Of a DNA stretch of 64,000 bases, positions 63,403 through 64,000 are shown one piece after another (the first letter of the stretch is position 1; each line of letters starts with the position of its first letter). Location: contig NZ_FOFD01000007.1 of the NCBI RefSeq assembly GCF_900110865.1, forward strand, positions 220,074 to 284,073. The letters are read 5' to 3'. A program made the position numbers and the translations under genes. The notes beneath the pieces are model-generated. The model was not told where the DNA came from, did not search any database, and saw only the letters and a program-made list of their open reading frames with translations. This DNA is from Natrinema salaciae. GTDB lineage: Archaea; Halobacteriota; Halobacteria; Halobacteriales; Natrialbaceae.

Positions 63403-64000
63403 CTACTGCAGCGGTGGCGGCAGCTCGTCGACGCGGACTCTCACGTCGCGATCGTCGATCCGCCCGCGATCGCGGAGCGAGGCAAGGTCATGGATCGACG
63501 CGCTCAGTCGCTCGAGGTACTCGAAGCCGATCTCGGTCTCGGTGTGCGTGCTCTCGTCGGGTTCCTCGTCGTCCACGTCCGTCTGCCCGTCGTCGGCCTC
63601 CTGCTGTTCCTCACGACGCTCACGGCGTCCATCAGCCCGTTCGTCCATGTCTTCCGGCGTATCCTCCGGGCGGACTTCGCGGAGGATCTCGCGGGCCCGC
63701 TCGAGGACGACGCGGGAGACGAAGAACACCATCACCGGGTTGCCCTCGCAAGAGACAACGCCAGTTTCGGCGAGTCGGCGAACGTGGTACCGCACCGTCG
63801 ATCTCGCGAGCCCCGTCCGCTCGACGAGGGTATCGTAGTTCGCTCCATCGTGTTCTGCGATCACCCGGAGGATGTCGTAGACGGCCGTGGTCGACTCCTT
63901 CAGCGCCTCCCGATAGATGTCCGTCGCGAGATCCTCGTACCGCTGCCGGAGCATGTTACGGCGGCCTGTCGGCCGCTCGAACTCCCACGGCGCGGACTCC
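63403..64000 (-). CDS. Winged-helix regulator with long acidic linker (5' end beyond right edge)
   Basis: The visible protein includes YDILRVIAEHDGANYDTLVERTGLARSTVRYHVRRLAETGVVSCEGNPVMVFFVSRVVLERAREIL, a winged helix with a TVRYHVRRL recognition helix. After it come an Asp/Glu/Arg-rich linker and a C-terminal helix (FEYLERLSASIHDLASLRDRG). Before ATG 63954 the frame remains open with sequence WEFERPTGRRN that looks coding, so the gene probably starts outside the window rather than at that ATG. It resembles haloarchaeal HTH domains of plasmid regulators; targets unknown. Confidence 0.75.
   Translation of the reverse strand, partial: ESAPWEFERPTGRRNMLRQRYEDLATDIYREALKESTTAVYDILRVIAEHDGANYDTLVERTGLARSTVRYHVRRLAETGVVSCEGNPVMVFFVSRVVLERAREILREVRPEDTPEDMDERADGRRERREEQQEADDGQTDVDDEEPDESTHTETEIGFEYLERLSASIHDLASLRDRGRIDDRDVRVRVDELPPPLQ

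Overview
The window is GC-rich DNA from a halophilic archaeon (class Halobacteria, perhaps the Natrinema/Haloterrigena group). The evidence is very acidic predicted proteins, Tat-exported lipoproteins, several bacterioopsin-activator (HTH_10) regulators, a SAMP/MoaD-like protein, an aldehyde:ferredoxin oxidoreductase, and many genes with a TATA-like box about 26-30 bases before the start codon, as in leaderless haloarchaeal transcripts. No rRNA, tRNA or CRISPR array was seen. Domain and family names come from recalled family signatures, because no search could be run.

Bases 1-32,200 look like ordinary chromosome. They hold a cytosolic sensor kinase with two response regulators (1-4,260), an operon of a RecA-like protein, a small protein and a B-family polymerase of the inactivated PolB2 type (4,372-7,591), and a VOC dioxygenase-like gene. 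An Orc1/Cdc6 gene follows, beside 1.1 kb without genes. Then come a GNAT enzyme, a glycosyltransferase, a SAMP-like protein, AzlCD and small conserved haloarchaeal genes. HTH_10 regulators (one with a LOV-type flavin domain), an AOR enzyme, a Nudix hydrolase, a PadR regulator and an acetolactate-synthase-like enzyme complete the region. Two exported proteins are saturated with Asn-X-Thr sequons.

Bases 32,500-43,000 are accessory. They carry a large Eco57I-like adenine methyltransferase whose N-terminal nuclease motif looks damaged, a Tat lipoprotein, insertion-sequence debris, a regulator/SDR pair, and an orphan copy of a small PD-(D/E)XK nuclease.

Bases 43,100-59,335 look like an integrated betapleolipovirus of the SNJ2 type. 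The left end has a tyrosine integrase with two small overlapping partner genes, a PhiH1-like repressor and a HicBA pair. A frameshifted Orc1/Cdc6 and a low-GC cargo block follow (metzincin remnant, coiled-coil membrane protein, multi-pass membrane protein, cationic Tat-exported protein, truncated transposase). The right end is a tightly coupled virion operon: VP3-like membrane protein, spike, accessory membrane proteins, VP8-like ATPase and a second copy of the nuclease. No att repeats or target tRNA were identified.

Bases 59,464-64,000 hold an M32 carboxypeptidase, a small plasmid-type gene, a low-GC lipoprotein, a cluster of GC-rich hairpins and a winged-helix regulator that runs off the right edge.
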